This document shows positions 20,968-29,525 of a stretch of 64,000 nucleotides of DNA, in pieces. The position numbers and the translations under genes were made by a program. Numbering within the stretch: the first letter of the stretch is position 1; each line of letters begins with the position of its first letter. The stretch is from Nitrospira sp. (GTDB lineage Bacteria > Nitrospirota > Nitrospiria > Nitrospirales > Nitrospiraceae). The notes beneath the pieces are model-generated. The model worked only from the letters and a program-made list of their open reading frames with translations, was not told the DNA's origin and ran no database searches. The stretch lies in NCBI GenBank assembly GCA_018242765.1, contig JAFEBH010000002.1, positions 62,001-126,000 of the forward strand. The letters run 5' to 3'.

Positions 20968-22311
20968 ATGGGAACAACCCGTGCCTCTCTACATACGCTC
21001 GGCTGCCGTCTGAATCAAGCCGAAACCTCGATCCTCGGAGAAGGCCTCCGTCGAAAGGGGTTCGACCTCGTCGAATTTGGCCAGCCCACTGACGTACTGA
21101 TCCTCAACACCTGTTCCGTGACGGAGGACGCCGAACGGACATCGCGATATTTGATCCGGAAAACGCTGAAACATTCTCCTCATGCCTTCATAGCCGTGAC
21201 CGGCTGTTATGCCCAAACCGGCATGGAACAGCTCAAGCGTCAGGCCGGCATCGATCTCATCGTCGGACATCAATTTAAGCTCGACCTGCCGGCCTATCTC
21301 CCAGCCGTTCATGAGTTGCGGAAGCGATCGGCCCCGGACATTCATTACACGAAGACGATTGCGCGGGGAGACTTTGATCTACCCCATTTTGCAGAACCGG
21401 ATTCCACCAGAGCTCTCTTGAAGATCCAAGACGGCTGCAGTGCGATGTGCAGCTTTTGCATCATCCCGTTCGCCAGAGGGCACGAGCGCAGCCGAACCTT
21501 CGACGACATTCTGCGCGAAGCCGACAGCTTGGTGGCGCGAGGCTACCGGGAGATCGTCCTGACAGGCGTGAATATCGGGCAGTATGTTCACAGCGACAAC
21601 GACTTTTGCGCATTGCTTCGCCGGCTCGATCAAGTTGACGGCCTTGAGCGCATCCGGATCTCATCGATTGAGCCAACCACTGTCAGCGACGAACTGCTTG
21701 ATCTGATCGCCTCATCAAACAAACTCTGTCCTTATCTCCACATTCCTCTGCAGAGTGGGGACGATCAGATCCTACAGGCCATGAACCGACGCCATACAGT
21801 CAAGGAGTACCGAAAGCTGATCGACACCGCCCTCACGAAGATTCCTGACCTCGGGGTCGGAACTGACCTGATGGTAGGATTCCCCGGAGAGACTGAAGCC
21901 GCGTTCCAAAATACACTGGCTGTTGCGTCAGACCTCCCCTTCTCCTATTTGCACGTCTTTCCCTATTCCTCGCGACCAGGGACTGCGGCACTGCGCATCA
22001 AACAGCGGGTCCCATCCGCATCGATCAAGAAACGCACTACTCTTCTACTGGATCTCGATCGTGCCAAACGACTGGTCTTTCACAACGCACAGATCGGCAA
22101 GACGGTCTCCGTCCTGTTTGAATCCGGCACCAGAGAGTCCTATCGCTTCGGCACGACGTCGAACTTTACAAAAGTTGCCGTCAGAAATTCCGGCGACCTG
22201 GAGAACCACATTAAGCCAGTCACGATTTCCGCTGCAGCAAACCGTTACGTATTTGGTGATCTCGTATCGCCCTCAACGCCGATGAACGCGTCCCTGGTGC
22301 GCCTATTATGA
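20968..22311 (+). CDS. mtaB: tRNA threonylcarbamoyladenosine methylthiotransferase
   Basis: Radical-SAM methylthiotransferase that converts t6A37 to ms2t6A in tRNAs. From the ATG at 20968 it has 447 residues. The N-terminal MTTase domain carries the three cluster cysteines (LGCRLNQAE, LNTCSVTEDA, VTGCYAQ). The radical-SAM motif is CSAMCSFCIIPFARG, then EIVLTGVNIG and LQSGDD. The LGCRLNQAE signature favours MtaB over MiaB. The frame is open upstream to 20860, but that part is not conserved. It ends inside the miaB start. Confidence 0.93.
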   Translation: MGTTRASLHTLGCRLNQAETSILGEGLRRKGFDLVEFGQPTDVLILNTCSVTEDAERTSRYLIRKTLKHSPHAFIAVTGCYAQTGMEQLKRQAGIDLIVGHQFKLDLPAYLPAVHELRKRSAPDIHYTKTIARGDFDLPHFAEPDSTRALLKIQDGCSAMCSFCIIPFARGHERSRTFDDILREADSLVARGYREIVLTGVNIGQYVHSDNDFCALLRRLDQVDGLERIRISSIEPTTVSDELLDLIASSNKLCPYLHIPLQSGDDQILQAMNRRHTVKEYRKLIDTALTKIPDLGVGTDLMVGFPGETEAAFQNTLAVASDLPFSYLHVFPYSSRPGTAALRIKQRVPSASIKKRTTLLLDLDRAKRLVFHNAQIGKTVSVLFESGTRESYRFGTTSNFTKVAVRNSGDLENHIKPVTISAAANRYVFGDLVSPSTPMNASLVRLL

Positions 22312-23639
22312 TGGTCAAGACACTTCCCCAGGTTCATATCGAAACCTTCGGCTGCCAGATGAACGAATCTGACAGTGAGTTGGTCCGGTCATTGTTGAAG
22401 CAAGAGGGGTTTGGTTTTACGGAAGACCGCGAACGAGCCGATGTGGTGCTGGTCAATACCTGTGCGATTCGAGAGAACGCCCACACCAAGATCTACTCCC
22501 ACCTCTCTGAGCTCAAAGCCCTCAAGAAGCACCGCCCGCTCGTCGTCGGTGTGCTTGGTTGCATGGCTCAGAATTTAAAGAGCGAGCTAGCTGAAAAAGA
22601 ACCGCTCATTGACGTCTTGGCCGGCCCGGACTCGTACCGACAATTGCCCCGGTTGCTGACCTGCGCGCTGGACGCACAAGAACAGGGACTCCGGCAGAAA
22701 GCGTTCGCCCTCGATCTATCGGAATATGAAACCTACGAAAACATCATGCCGGATCGGAACAGCGGTGTGAACGCCTGGATCACCGTGATGCGAGGCTGCG
22801 ATAACTTTTGCTCGTTTTGCGTCGTCCCATACACCAGAGGGCGTGAGCGATCACGCGATCCCGAATCTGTCCTCCTCGAAGCACGTGATGCGGCCACACG
22901 TGGATTCAAGCAAATTACGCTGCTGGGACAAAACGTGAATTCCTACCGCCACGGGGAATGGGATTTTGCTCAGCTCATCAGCGCCGTCGCAGACCAGCCG
23001 GATATCGAAAGAGTCCGGTTTACCTCTCCGCATCCAAAAGACTTTCCCCCGACACTGATCAAGGCCATCGCCGCCCATCCAAAGATCTGCAAGCACATTC
23101 ATCTCCCCCTGCAGTCGGGAAGCGATCGGATCCTCGAAATGATGGGCCGCACCTATACGGGAACAGAGTACCTGACATTGGTGGATCGGATCAGATCCAT
23201 CGTCCCCGATGTCGTTCTAACCACGGACATTATCTGTGGATTCTGTTCCGAATCCGATGCGGACTTCCAGGCCACCGCTCACCTGGTGGAACGGGCCCGG
23301 CTCGACTCGGCCTATATCTTCAAGTACTCGGAGCGGAAAAATACGATCGCAGCACGAAAATATGTCGACGATGTACCCGATCAACTGAAGGGCCAGCGGG
23401 TCGCCAAGCTAGTGGAGATTCAACGTGCCATTACCGCGGAGCGCAACCGTCGCTATATCGGGAAAGCCGTAGAGGTTTTAGTGGAAGGCGATGCAACCCG
23501 TTCCTCGACCCAAGGCATGGGAAAAACCGACGGCAACATCACCGTCGTCTGGGATAAAAACACCGGCCATTCTGAGCCAGGCACACTTATGACTAAGCAC
23601 ATCTTTGACGCCTCAGCCGCGACGTTGTACGGAGAATGA
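22308..23639 (+). CDS. miaB: tRNA-2-methylthio-N6-dimethylallyladenosine synthase
   Basis: Paralogue of the preceding gene; makes ms2i6A37. 443 residues: MTTase domain (TFGCQMNESDSE, VNTCAIRENA, VLGCMAQ), radical-SAM motif CDNFCSFCVVPYTRGRERSR, LLGQNVNSY, HLPLQSGSD, and a C-terminal TRAM-like domain (GKAVEVLVEGDATR). The FGCQMNESDSE signature is typical of MiaB. Its start overlaps the mtaB stop by 4 bases, so the two modifying enzymes are translationally coupled. Confidence 0.95.
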   Translation: MMVKTLPQVHIETFGCQMNESDSELVRSLLKQEGFGFTEDRERADVVLVNTCAIRENAHTKIYSHLSELKALKKHRPLVVGVLGCMAQNLKSELAEKEPLIDVLAGPDSYRQLPRLLTCALDAQEQGLRQKAFALDLSEYETYENIMPDRNSGVNAWITVMRGCDNFCSFCVVPYTRGRERSRDPESVLLEARDAATRGFKQITLLGQNVNSYRHGEWDFAQLISAVADQPDIERVRFTSPHPKDFPPTLIKAIAAHPKICKHIHLPLQSGSDRILEMMGRTYTGTEYLTLVDRIRSIVPDVVLTTDIICGFCSESDADFQATAHLVERARLDSAYIFKYSERKNTIAARKYVDDVPDQLKGQRVAKLVEIQRAITAERNRRYIGKAVEVLVEGDATRSSTQGMGKTDGNITVVWDKNTGHSEPGTLMTKHIFDASAATLYGE

Positions 23640-24058
23640 TGACTAATGGCAACCAAATGCCCTCTCACTTTACGCACAATTGTGTACACCCACTGATCAC
23701 GATGAACATTTTCTGACAGGATCCTCGTCGGCTTTCTGACAAGTTTTCTCTCCTCCTTCTCCGCCCTTTCCCTTGTTCTCTACCCTTAGAAACCATTATC
23801 TCACTCAGTACCTTTCCCTCCCTCTCTCCCAACTTGACTATTCAACTCGTGCTAACCCCATGACTCTCCGAACAGATTCTTGCTTACCCCACACAAAACC
23901 TACTCGAGTGTTCCCTGTTCAAACCATTTGGCCAATCGGCGGAGGCCGTAGTTGATCACAGACCACCCCTACCGTCTTCCACAAGCGCTAAGAAGGCACG
24001 GACCTTGCTGTACTCTCGACGTCCATCTTCTTCTGTACCGGAGTGGTGAGCAACGGCC
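23640..24058. other. Non-coding stretch after miaB
   Basis: C/T-rich on the plus strand and without a credible gene. No tRNA cloverleaf or clear terminator seen. Confidence 0.45.
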
Positions 24059-24196
24059 ATGAAACCTCAAGATTCTGATCCAAAGCCTGGTCCCACCCCG
24101 CCCGATTCTCGTATCACGCTCGAAGCAATCATTTCTGTCGGAGTAGTCGGTTGGCTGGCCATAGGCATGGTGCTCATGGGTCTCGGTATTTGGTAG
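24059..24196 (+). CDS. 45-residue single-span membrane peptide
   Basis: Short frame starting MKPQDSDPKPGPTPPDSR, a hydrophilic proline-rich head, followed by one hydrophobic span (ISVGVVGWLAIGMVLMGLGIW) that ends at the stop. GGAG lies about 14 bases upstream, a little far. The clear head-plus-span design argues for a real gene. Function unknown; an accessory subunit of a membrane complex would be a guess. Confidence 0.45.
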   Translation: MKPQDSDPKPGPTPPDSRITLEAIISVGVVGWLAIGMVLMGLGIW

Positions 24197-24284
24197 CTCA
24201 GCATTCGGAAATACGAAAACTCATAGGCTTCATCCCAGAGTCATGATATTTTTTGAGCACAGTACACGCAGAAGGAGACCTCCT

Positions 24285-25259
24285 ATGCATGCATGGTTGA
24301 GCCTCCGCAGTGCCCAGTCCGTTGGTGCTTTTCTGGCCCTCAACGTGATCGTGACCGGATGTTCCACACTCTCAGGAGAGTCCACAGTTCTGAAAACCGC
24401 GAAAGGATCCGTCTATCTCAAAGACATCGCCGATTGGTCGTTTGAGGCGAGCCATCCTGCGACGATCGACCAGACGACCATCCGCATGGTCATCAAAGGA
24501 GTGGTAACCGAGGACGCCGCCAAACCGTTATCCAACATGCCCGCCAGTGGCAGCAAGCCGATGAGAGTATTCAGCGATGAAGACGCCGAGTTTCTTGCTC
24601 CCCTGCTAGCCCAAGGTTTATCAGACGCGAAACCGGAGCAGATTGTCGGTTTCAAGGTGTTTTCATCGGCAGGGTCAGGCGCTGAACCCACAGCGGGCAC
24701 CCTTTATATGCACAAAGGCTCCCTCTATCTGACCATCGCTCCTTCTCAAGCGAGCAAGGGAATGAAATTCGCCCTTGCCTCTGCGGCTCGTACCGAGAAG
24801 GCCCCTTCCTTTGTAGCAATGGGAAAGAGAGCCATGACCATGGTGATCGATTATCAGGCCGTTGCTAAGGCTTCGGCTCCGGGATCGGTTGTCGTAGTCG
24901 ACGGATCAAAAGACCCCGCCTCGGTAATACCAAGTGGCCAAATTGCGGAAGCCACCCCATCGCGGGAGAGTGAGGCCCTTCTTGATCCTTCAGAAGCCTC
25001 GGCCCAGGCCAAGACCGAACCAGATGCACTGCAATTGAGCACTGATGAATTGCTCAATAAAAAGCTGGACGAGCTCCGAGCGGCACGAGAGGCGAACAAA
25101 CGGAAAGATTCCGAGATTGCAACGCTGAAGAAAGAAACCACGCTGGTAAAGAAGGAACTCAAGCAACGGACGGAGGAAATCAAAGCCTTGAAGGCCAGTA
25201 AGGCCTCAGCCCCCTCGGCGCCGAAGAAGAAAGCCGCGGAAGCGCGCCGGACGCGCTGA
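24285..25259 (+). CDS. Lipoprotein with C-terminal coiled coil
   Basis: 324 residues from the ATG at 24285, which has AAGGAG 7 bases upstream. The signal ends in the lipobox IVTGC. The middle part (about 35-210) is a globular domain of no recognised family. Then comes a low-complexity linker and a charged C-terminal coiled coil (LNKKLDELRAAREANKRK, LKKETTLVKKELKQR) ending in a Lys/Ala/Arg-rich tail. Probably an envelope protein. No enzyme motif seen. Confidence 0.7.
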   Translation: MHAWLSLRSAQSVGAFLALNVIVTGCSTLSGESTVLKTAKGSVYLKDIADWSFEASHPATIDQTTIRMVIKGVVTEDAAKPLSNMPASGSKPMRVFSDEDAEFLAPLLAQGLSDAKPEQIVGFKVFSSAGSGAEPTAGTLYMHKGSLYLTIAPSQASKGMKFALASAARTEKAPSFVAMGKRAMTMVIDYQAVAKASAPGSVVVVDGSKDPASVIPSGQIAEATPSRESEALLDPSEASAQAKTEPDALQLSTDELLNKKLDELRAAREANKRKDSEIATLKKETTLVKKELKQRTEEIKALKASKASAPSAPKKKAAEARRTR

Positions 25260-25271
25260 GGACCAATCGAA

Positions 25272-25988
25272 TCAGCCGACGTCGTACAACTCCGGTTGCA
25301 GCAGAACGACTTCTCTGGAGAGCGGCTGGCGAAAATTCATGCGGCAGTAACAGGCATAGGTCACATAGGTATCTTGCAAACAATACTGCGCCAGTTCACG
25401 CCCCTGCCGCTTTTCCCACATCTCGGCGACCTGCTCCCCACTGCCTGACTTCGTATCGACTTGTAGTGCTCGCGCCAACACATCCAGCTTGACCCAACCT
25501 CTCGTATCCCAATTGCTCCAAATGGCCATCGTGTCGTAGACCGGCTCAGCCCGAAATTTCGCCAGATTGATCTCGACGCTGGGTTTGACCTGATTGATGA
25601 TCGATCGTTTTTTAATGAAGGGAAGATCAAAACCCAGCCCATTGTGCGTGATGTATAAAGTCGGCCGGTCCTGAGCCAACCTGGCCCAAAACTGCCGCAA
25701 CAACTCGCGTTCATTCGCCCCGTACCACGCGATGGCGCTACGCGCTTCCATCTGGTCGGAAAATTCCAACAGGCCAATACAGACAATATGGCTGAACGTC
25801 CCATCGAATGCTGATTTCGCGTAAGATTCGTCGTCCGCACGACGCGCTTCTTCCACCGCACTCGCCGTAAAGAGATCGTAACCCGCTTCCCCTGGAGCCA
25901 AGCCAAGCCCCTCTGTAGGCTTCCCGACAAGACGAGCCCACTCCGCACGGGGCGCCTGAACTGTTTCGATATCGAGAACAACTTTCAT
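25272..25988 (-). CDS. 3'-5' exonuclease, PolB-exonuclease-like (RNase H fold)
   Basis: 238 residues. DEDDy-type acidic motifs are visible: LDIETV (Asp6, Glu8), YITHNGLGFDLPFI, and YCLQDTYVTY near the end with Tyr and Asp spaced as in DEDDy nucleases. WVKLDVLARAL fits the same family. It matches stand-alone predicted 3'-5' exonucleases related to the PolB proofreading domain. It overlaps mutT by 4 bases, so it belongs to the mutY-mutT repair operon. Confidence 0.85.
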   Translation of the reverse strand: MKVVLDIETVQAPRAEWARLVGKPTEGLGLAPGEAGYDLFTASAVEEARRADDESYAKSAFDGTFSHIVCIGLLEFSDQMEARSAIAWYGANERELLRQFWARLAQDRPTLYITHNGLGFDLPFIKKRSIINQVKPSVEINLAKFRAEPVYDTMAIWSNWDTRGWVKLDVLARALQVDTKSGSGEQVAEMWEKRQGRELAQYCLQDTYVTYACYCRMNFRQPLSREVVLLQPELYDVG

Positions 25989-26410
25989 GGTGCTGCTCCA
26001 ATTGCATCGCGCTGTAATGCTTCAATGACGGTATGGTCCGCAGGCGGGAAGGCAAATTGCAAAAGTTCTTCAGGGAACACCCAGCGGATTTCTTCACAAC
26101 CGATCGGTACCGCATCGCCTTGTTCGATTTTGCAGCGGAAGAAATGTAGCTCGACAATCTTTTCTGGATATTCGTGCCGGACGATCTGATACGGAATGGG
26201 GCAACCGATCTGGATATGCAGCTCTTCGAACAACTCACGCTGTAAACACTCTGCGAACGATTCCCCTGCTTCCTTTTTCCCTCCAGGAAACTCCCAGAAG
26301 CCCGCCAAATGGGCACCGGGCTTCCGGCGTCCGATCAAATATCGACCGTCTCGATAAATGAGCCCTGCCGCCACTTCGATTACCGTCTTCTGCACGCTAG
26401 GCCCTTTCAC
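25985..26410 (-). CDS. mutT: MutT-type NUDIX hydrolase
   Basis: 141 residues. The Nudix box GGKKEAGESFAECLQRELFEEL fits the GX5EX7REUXEE pattern; only the last glycine is replaced. Preceding GFWEFPGG and the whole size fit 8-oxo-dGTP diphosphatases, which remove oxidised dGTP from the nucleotide pool. It starts at GTG and overlaps mutY by 14 bases. This supports an oxidised-guanine repair role rather than another NUDIX substrate, but substrate is inferred. Confidence 0.85.
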   Translation of the reverse strand: MKGPSVQKTVIEVAAGLIYRDGRYLIGRRKPGAHLAGFWEFPGGKKEAGESFAECLQRELFEELHIQIGCPIPYQIVRHEYPEKIVELHFFRCKIEQGDAVPIGCEEIRWVFPEELLQFAFPPADHTVIEALQRDAIGAAP

Positions 26411-27113
26411 GCGGCGGTGGACTGAACGGATAGGTCTTGCAAAACGACTTCATCGGACAGAGGAGGCAATAGGGATCGCGCGCCGTGCAGACCATTGCCC
26501 CAAAATCCATGATCGCCTGATTGAAGTCGTACCCCTTCTTGGGAGGAATCAGAGCTTCCGATAGTTCCCAGAGCATCGCCTTCTGTGTTTTTGGATCCCC
26601 TTCGGCAACAAACACCCGGTGAAGAACTCGTATTACATTTGTGTCAAGAATAGGGGCATCTTCATTGAACGCGAAGGAGCGGATCGCTCCGGCGGTATAC
26701 CGCCCAATCCCTTTGAATGAAAGCAGTTCCTCTGCATCGCTGGGAAGCTTTCCCCCATACCGCTCTACCGTTTCACAGGCAATCCCGTGCAACCGTTCCG
26801 GACGAACGTTGTATCCCAGCGGATACCACGCCTTCTTCACCTCAGTCACCGGTGCCTCAGCCAAGTCCTCAAAGCTCGGATATCGTTTAAGAAATTCGTG
26901 GTACTTGGGTATGACTCGATCAACCTGCGTCTGTTGCAGCATCACCTCGGACACGAGAATATGATAGGGATCCGATGTTTTACGCCATGGCAAATCACGG
27001 CCATGCTCCCCATACCATTTCAAGAGTCGTTGCTGGAATCGACGCTTGGCGGAAAGATCCGGGAGATTTGCCTTTCGAGATTTTTTCTTATTGGAAGTAC
27101 GTCGCCCAGGCAT
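26397..27113 (-). CDS. mutY: A/G-specific adenine glycosylase, short form
   Basis: Removes adenine opposite 8-oxoguanine. The HhH-GPD catalytic domain is complete: LPWRKTSDPYHILVSEVMLQQTQVDRV with the catalytic Glu, the hairpin FKGIGRYTAGAI, the catalytic Asp in LDTNVIRVL, and a four-cysteine iron-sulfur loop with C-X6-C-X2-C-X5-C spacing (CTARDPYCLLCPMKSFC). At 238 residues it ends right after the cluster; the usual C-terminal NUDIX-like recognition domain (about 110 residues) is absent. It is followed by an overlapping mutT. Confidence 0.9.
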   Translation of the reverse strand: MPGRRTSNKKKSRKANLPDLSAKRRFQQRLLKWYGEHGRDLPWRKTSDPYHILVSEVMLQQTQVDRVIPKYHEFLKRYPSFEDLAEAPVTEVKKAWYPLGYNVRPERLHGIACETVERYGGKLPSDAEELLSFKGIGRYTAGAIRSFAFNEDAPILDTNVIRVLHRVFVAEGDPKTQKAMLWELSEALIPPKKGYDFNQAIMDFGAMVCTARDPYCLLCPMKSFCKTYPFSPPPRERA

Positions 27114-27291
27114 GTGCCGAACCTATGTCCACACTCACGTGACCGGTGGCATTGTAGAAGTCCCTTTCTAAAAAAATCAAACAGCCCATTCGATCCCTGC
27201 CATCCAATCGACGCCCCACATGGAACGGAGGCTGACTGTTCAAAGTGACATTCGCATGGTAATCTCTACACAGCTGCACGGGAAGAAGACC

Positions 27292-27774
27292 ATGAAATGG
27301 GAAACCTTCCGAGACCAATGGTTGCAAGCATCCATCTTGGCCGGAAGTTTGGCCTGCATCCTTACCCCATTCCCATCCGCAGCTGAAACCCTCCAAGTAC
27401 CATGGGAGTGCTCGAACTATGCGGGCGACGCACAGACCCGCTGTGTGAATGCCTTCATGGAAGCGCAGCAAAAGAAAATTGCCGAGCTGGAAGGAAAACT
27501 CCAGGCCCAAGAGGGTGCTGTCAGCCAACTCAAAAACCAGCTCGATCGACAATCCACGACGACAGCAGACTTGCAGCGACAACTTGCCGAGCGGCCCACA
27601 ACCAGCGTTGTTCCATTCTCATATGGCTATCCCTACAGCTACGCCTTGCCACCGGCCCTTGGGCTTGGACTCGGATTAGGCCTCCATTTTGGAAACGCCG
27701 GGTTCTATGCCTCACCTTATTACCGCCCATATTGGGGGCACCGGCATTTCGGCTATTGGGGCTACCGCTGGTGA
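27292..27774 (+). CDS. Secreted coiled-coil protein with Tyr/Gly-rich tail
   Basis: 160 residues from the ATG at 27292 (purine-rich site GGGAAGAAG upstream; another ATG at 27256 is possible). A signal peptide ends near PSAAE. Then WECSNYAGDAQTRCVNAF carries two cysteines, a coiled coil covers about 55-105 (KKIAELEGKLQAQEGAVSQL), and the tail is rich in Tyr, Gly, His and Trp. Probably periplasmic or surface associated. Function unknown. Confidence 0.65.
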   Translation: MKWETFRDQWLQASILAGSLACILTPFPSAAETLQVPWECSNYAGDAQTRCVNAFMEAQQKKIAELEGKLQAQEGAVSQLKNQLDRQSTTTADLQRQLAERPTTSVVPFSYGYPYSYALPPALGLGLGLGLHFGNAGFYASPYYRPYWGHRHFGYWGYRW

Positions 27775-27986
27775 CGTCAGGGGCCAACGGCATCGGAAAA
27801 ATCTCCGGAGGTTCCGCGGGTGCACTGCTGTTTAGATCGGGCTTTTCATTGACAAGATCGCCTTCACCACATAGCCTGCTCTAGAGAACACGATCAAACT
27901 GATTTCCATCCGCCCAAGTAATGGGCCCAACACACTCCTCGAGGCCGTTTACTAACAGGCGACGCGACCTCTCAAAGGGATACTAG

Positions 27987-28346
27987 ATGGTTGTTCGGAA
28001 GTTTCCGCGATTCCCGGTTTCAGCCCCCAGCACCCTGGTACAACGGGATAAATTGCGGTACAACGCCTTAGTGAAAGACCTCTCCATCAAAGGCTGTCGG
28101 TTGGAAAGCACCCTTCGTCCTTTCACCGGCATGCAGGTAGAACTGCTCCTCCAAGTTGCGGCAGATGCCACCCCAATCCACGTCAGTAAGGCAACTGTTC
28201 GATGGTCCGGATCCCAAGGTATTGGAGTTGAATTTCTAGCAATAGAAGCCCCAGAACACGAACGCCTCAAAAAAATGGTCGAGCAGCTCTCGATCACAGC
28301 GGGACAGGCCCTCATCGTGCCGAAAGGCGAGCTGCCGAAGAAGTGA
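27987..28346 (+). CDS. PilZ-domain protein
   Basis: 119 residues making up one PilZ domain. The c-di-GMP binding motif RxxxR appears as RKFPR at residues 4-8 and the second motif (D/N)xSxxG appears as DLSIKG. Beta-strand segments follow (VELLLQV, ATVRWSGSQGIGVEF). Binding of c-di-GMP is expected from these motifs. There is no fused output domain, so the target is unknown. Confidence 0.85.
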   Translation: MVVRKFPRFPVSAPSTLVQRDKLRYNALVKDLSIKGCRLESTLRPFTGMQVELLLQVAADATPIHVSKATVRWSGSQGIGVEFLAIEAPEHERLKKMVEQLSITAGQALIVPKGELPKK

Positions 28347-28650
28347 CCATTGCTCGCTGGCACACCCCTCGCCAGCACCGTCTCCACACTGATAGCCTGC
28401 CGAAGTTTTTTGTCAGCCAAGACCTCCCGTTTGCAAGATTGAGTTCGGCTTTGGATATGCATGATGGAGCGTCCCCCCTTCTGGTTACAGATCCCTCTCC
28501 CGAAGAAGCGCGAATCAGTCCATTCTCACGCTCCTCAGCGTTATGCCATCTGACTACCGATCGTGACTGTTTTCAGACTGAGCATAACCGGTGAAAAAGG
28601 TGGGACTGTTGTATCCCAGTGAGCAGAAAAGCTACGAGGTTCTCAGTAAT
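28347..28650. other. Intergenic region without a visible gene
   Basis: Between convergent genes. No gene, repeat or terminator that I can support. Confidence 0.4.
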
Positions 28651-29196
28651 CTAATCAAACGCAGGCCGATCCGGCAGGCTAACAAGATGGACGGGGAACT
28701 CCCCGTTTTTCGCATCGGCAACGTAGCGCTTGAGGGCTTCGCTGACTACGGGGAAGGCCATCGTCTCCCACGGGATGATAGAGAGGGGAAACAGTCTGAC
28801 GTCCAAACTTTCCGGTCCGGCCATGAAAGTCGGCTCCTTCATTCGTCCACGAAACACGAGGTAGACCTGTCCGATATGAGGGAGACTAAGCACCGCATAG
28901 AGTCCAGTGATCGTGACATCAGCCTGCGCCTCTTCCATCGTCTCACGCACCGCTGCCTGTTCAGTGCTTTCGCCCAACTCCATAAAGCCCGCTGGGAACG
29001 TCCAGAGTCCAAGCCGTGGCTCGATTGCGCGACGACAGAGAAGGACTTGACCTTCCCATTCTGGAATACAGCCCGCCACAATCTTAGGATTGTGATAATG
29101 AATGCACTCGCACTGGTCACACACATGTCTGGGAAGATTATCACCCGCCGGAACTTTGTGTGTGACGGTTGCGCCACAGTGACTGCAATAGTTCAT
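28651..29196 (-). CDS. NUDIX hydrolase with N-terminal zinc ribbon
   Basis: 181 residues. The N-terminus has two CxxC pairs (CSHC at 4-7 and CDQC further on) and the HNPK motif typical of NudC-like zinc-ribbon NUDIX proteins. The Nudix box is GFMELGESTEQAAVRETMEEA, complete. It may act on NAD-type or other nucleoside diphosphates; the SQPWPFPxS motif of true NADH pyrophosphatases is missing, so substrate is open. Confidence 0.85.
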   Translation of the reverse strand: MNYCSHCGATVTHKVPAGDNLPRHVCDQCECIHYHNPKIVAGCIPEWEGQVLLCRRAIEPRLGLWTFPAGFMELGESTEQAAVRETMEEAQADVTITGLYAVLSLPHIGQVYLVFRGRMKEPTFMAGPESLDVRLFPLSIIPWETMAFPVVSEALKRYVADAKNGEFPVHLVSLPDRPAFD

Positions 29197-29525
29197 AACC
29201 GATGCATTCTCGAATCGGATCGACCAAGGACAACGCGTTGATCACACAATCACACAGACTGGCATGGATAACACAATCATCAACGCTTTGCACGTCGGTA
29301 CAGCACTTCGGTCGCAGCAACAACTGCTCATTACTACAGACAACAAATGCCTCGGCACGTATGGGTCTAGACCAATAGAATTCTGGGCCACAGTCCAAGC
29401 AGTAGGCCAAAGACCTTATCTTTCGAAGAGTTATCACCCATTGCATGTTTGCCCTCTTGACTTCTGTACAGAGCAACCTATTGGGTTGTTATAATGCGCT
29501 GAACGTTCAGCAAGGATGGTTACTC
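29197..29525. other. Divergent intergenic region upstream of lon
   Basis: Contains the lon promoter described separately. It is A/T-richer than its surroundings and no gene is credible. Confidence 0.4.
29487..29495 (+). promoter_or_regulatory. Extended -10 promoter of lon
   Basis: A perfect TATAAT (29490-29495) preceded by TG at one-base distance (TGTTATAAT). A TTGACT lies at 29457 but 27 bases away, too far for a normal -35. The extended -10 may compensate. It lies about 30 bases upstream of the lon start. No CIRCE or HAIR heat-shock operator seen. Confidence 0.5.

Noticed and set aside
29457..29462. TTGACT as the -35 of the lon promoter
   Set aside because: It lies 27 bases from the TATAAT, too far for a standard sigma70 promoter; the extended -10 is the better explanation.
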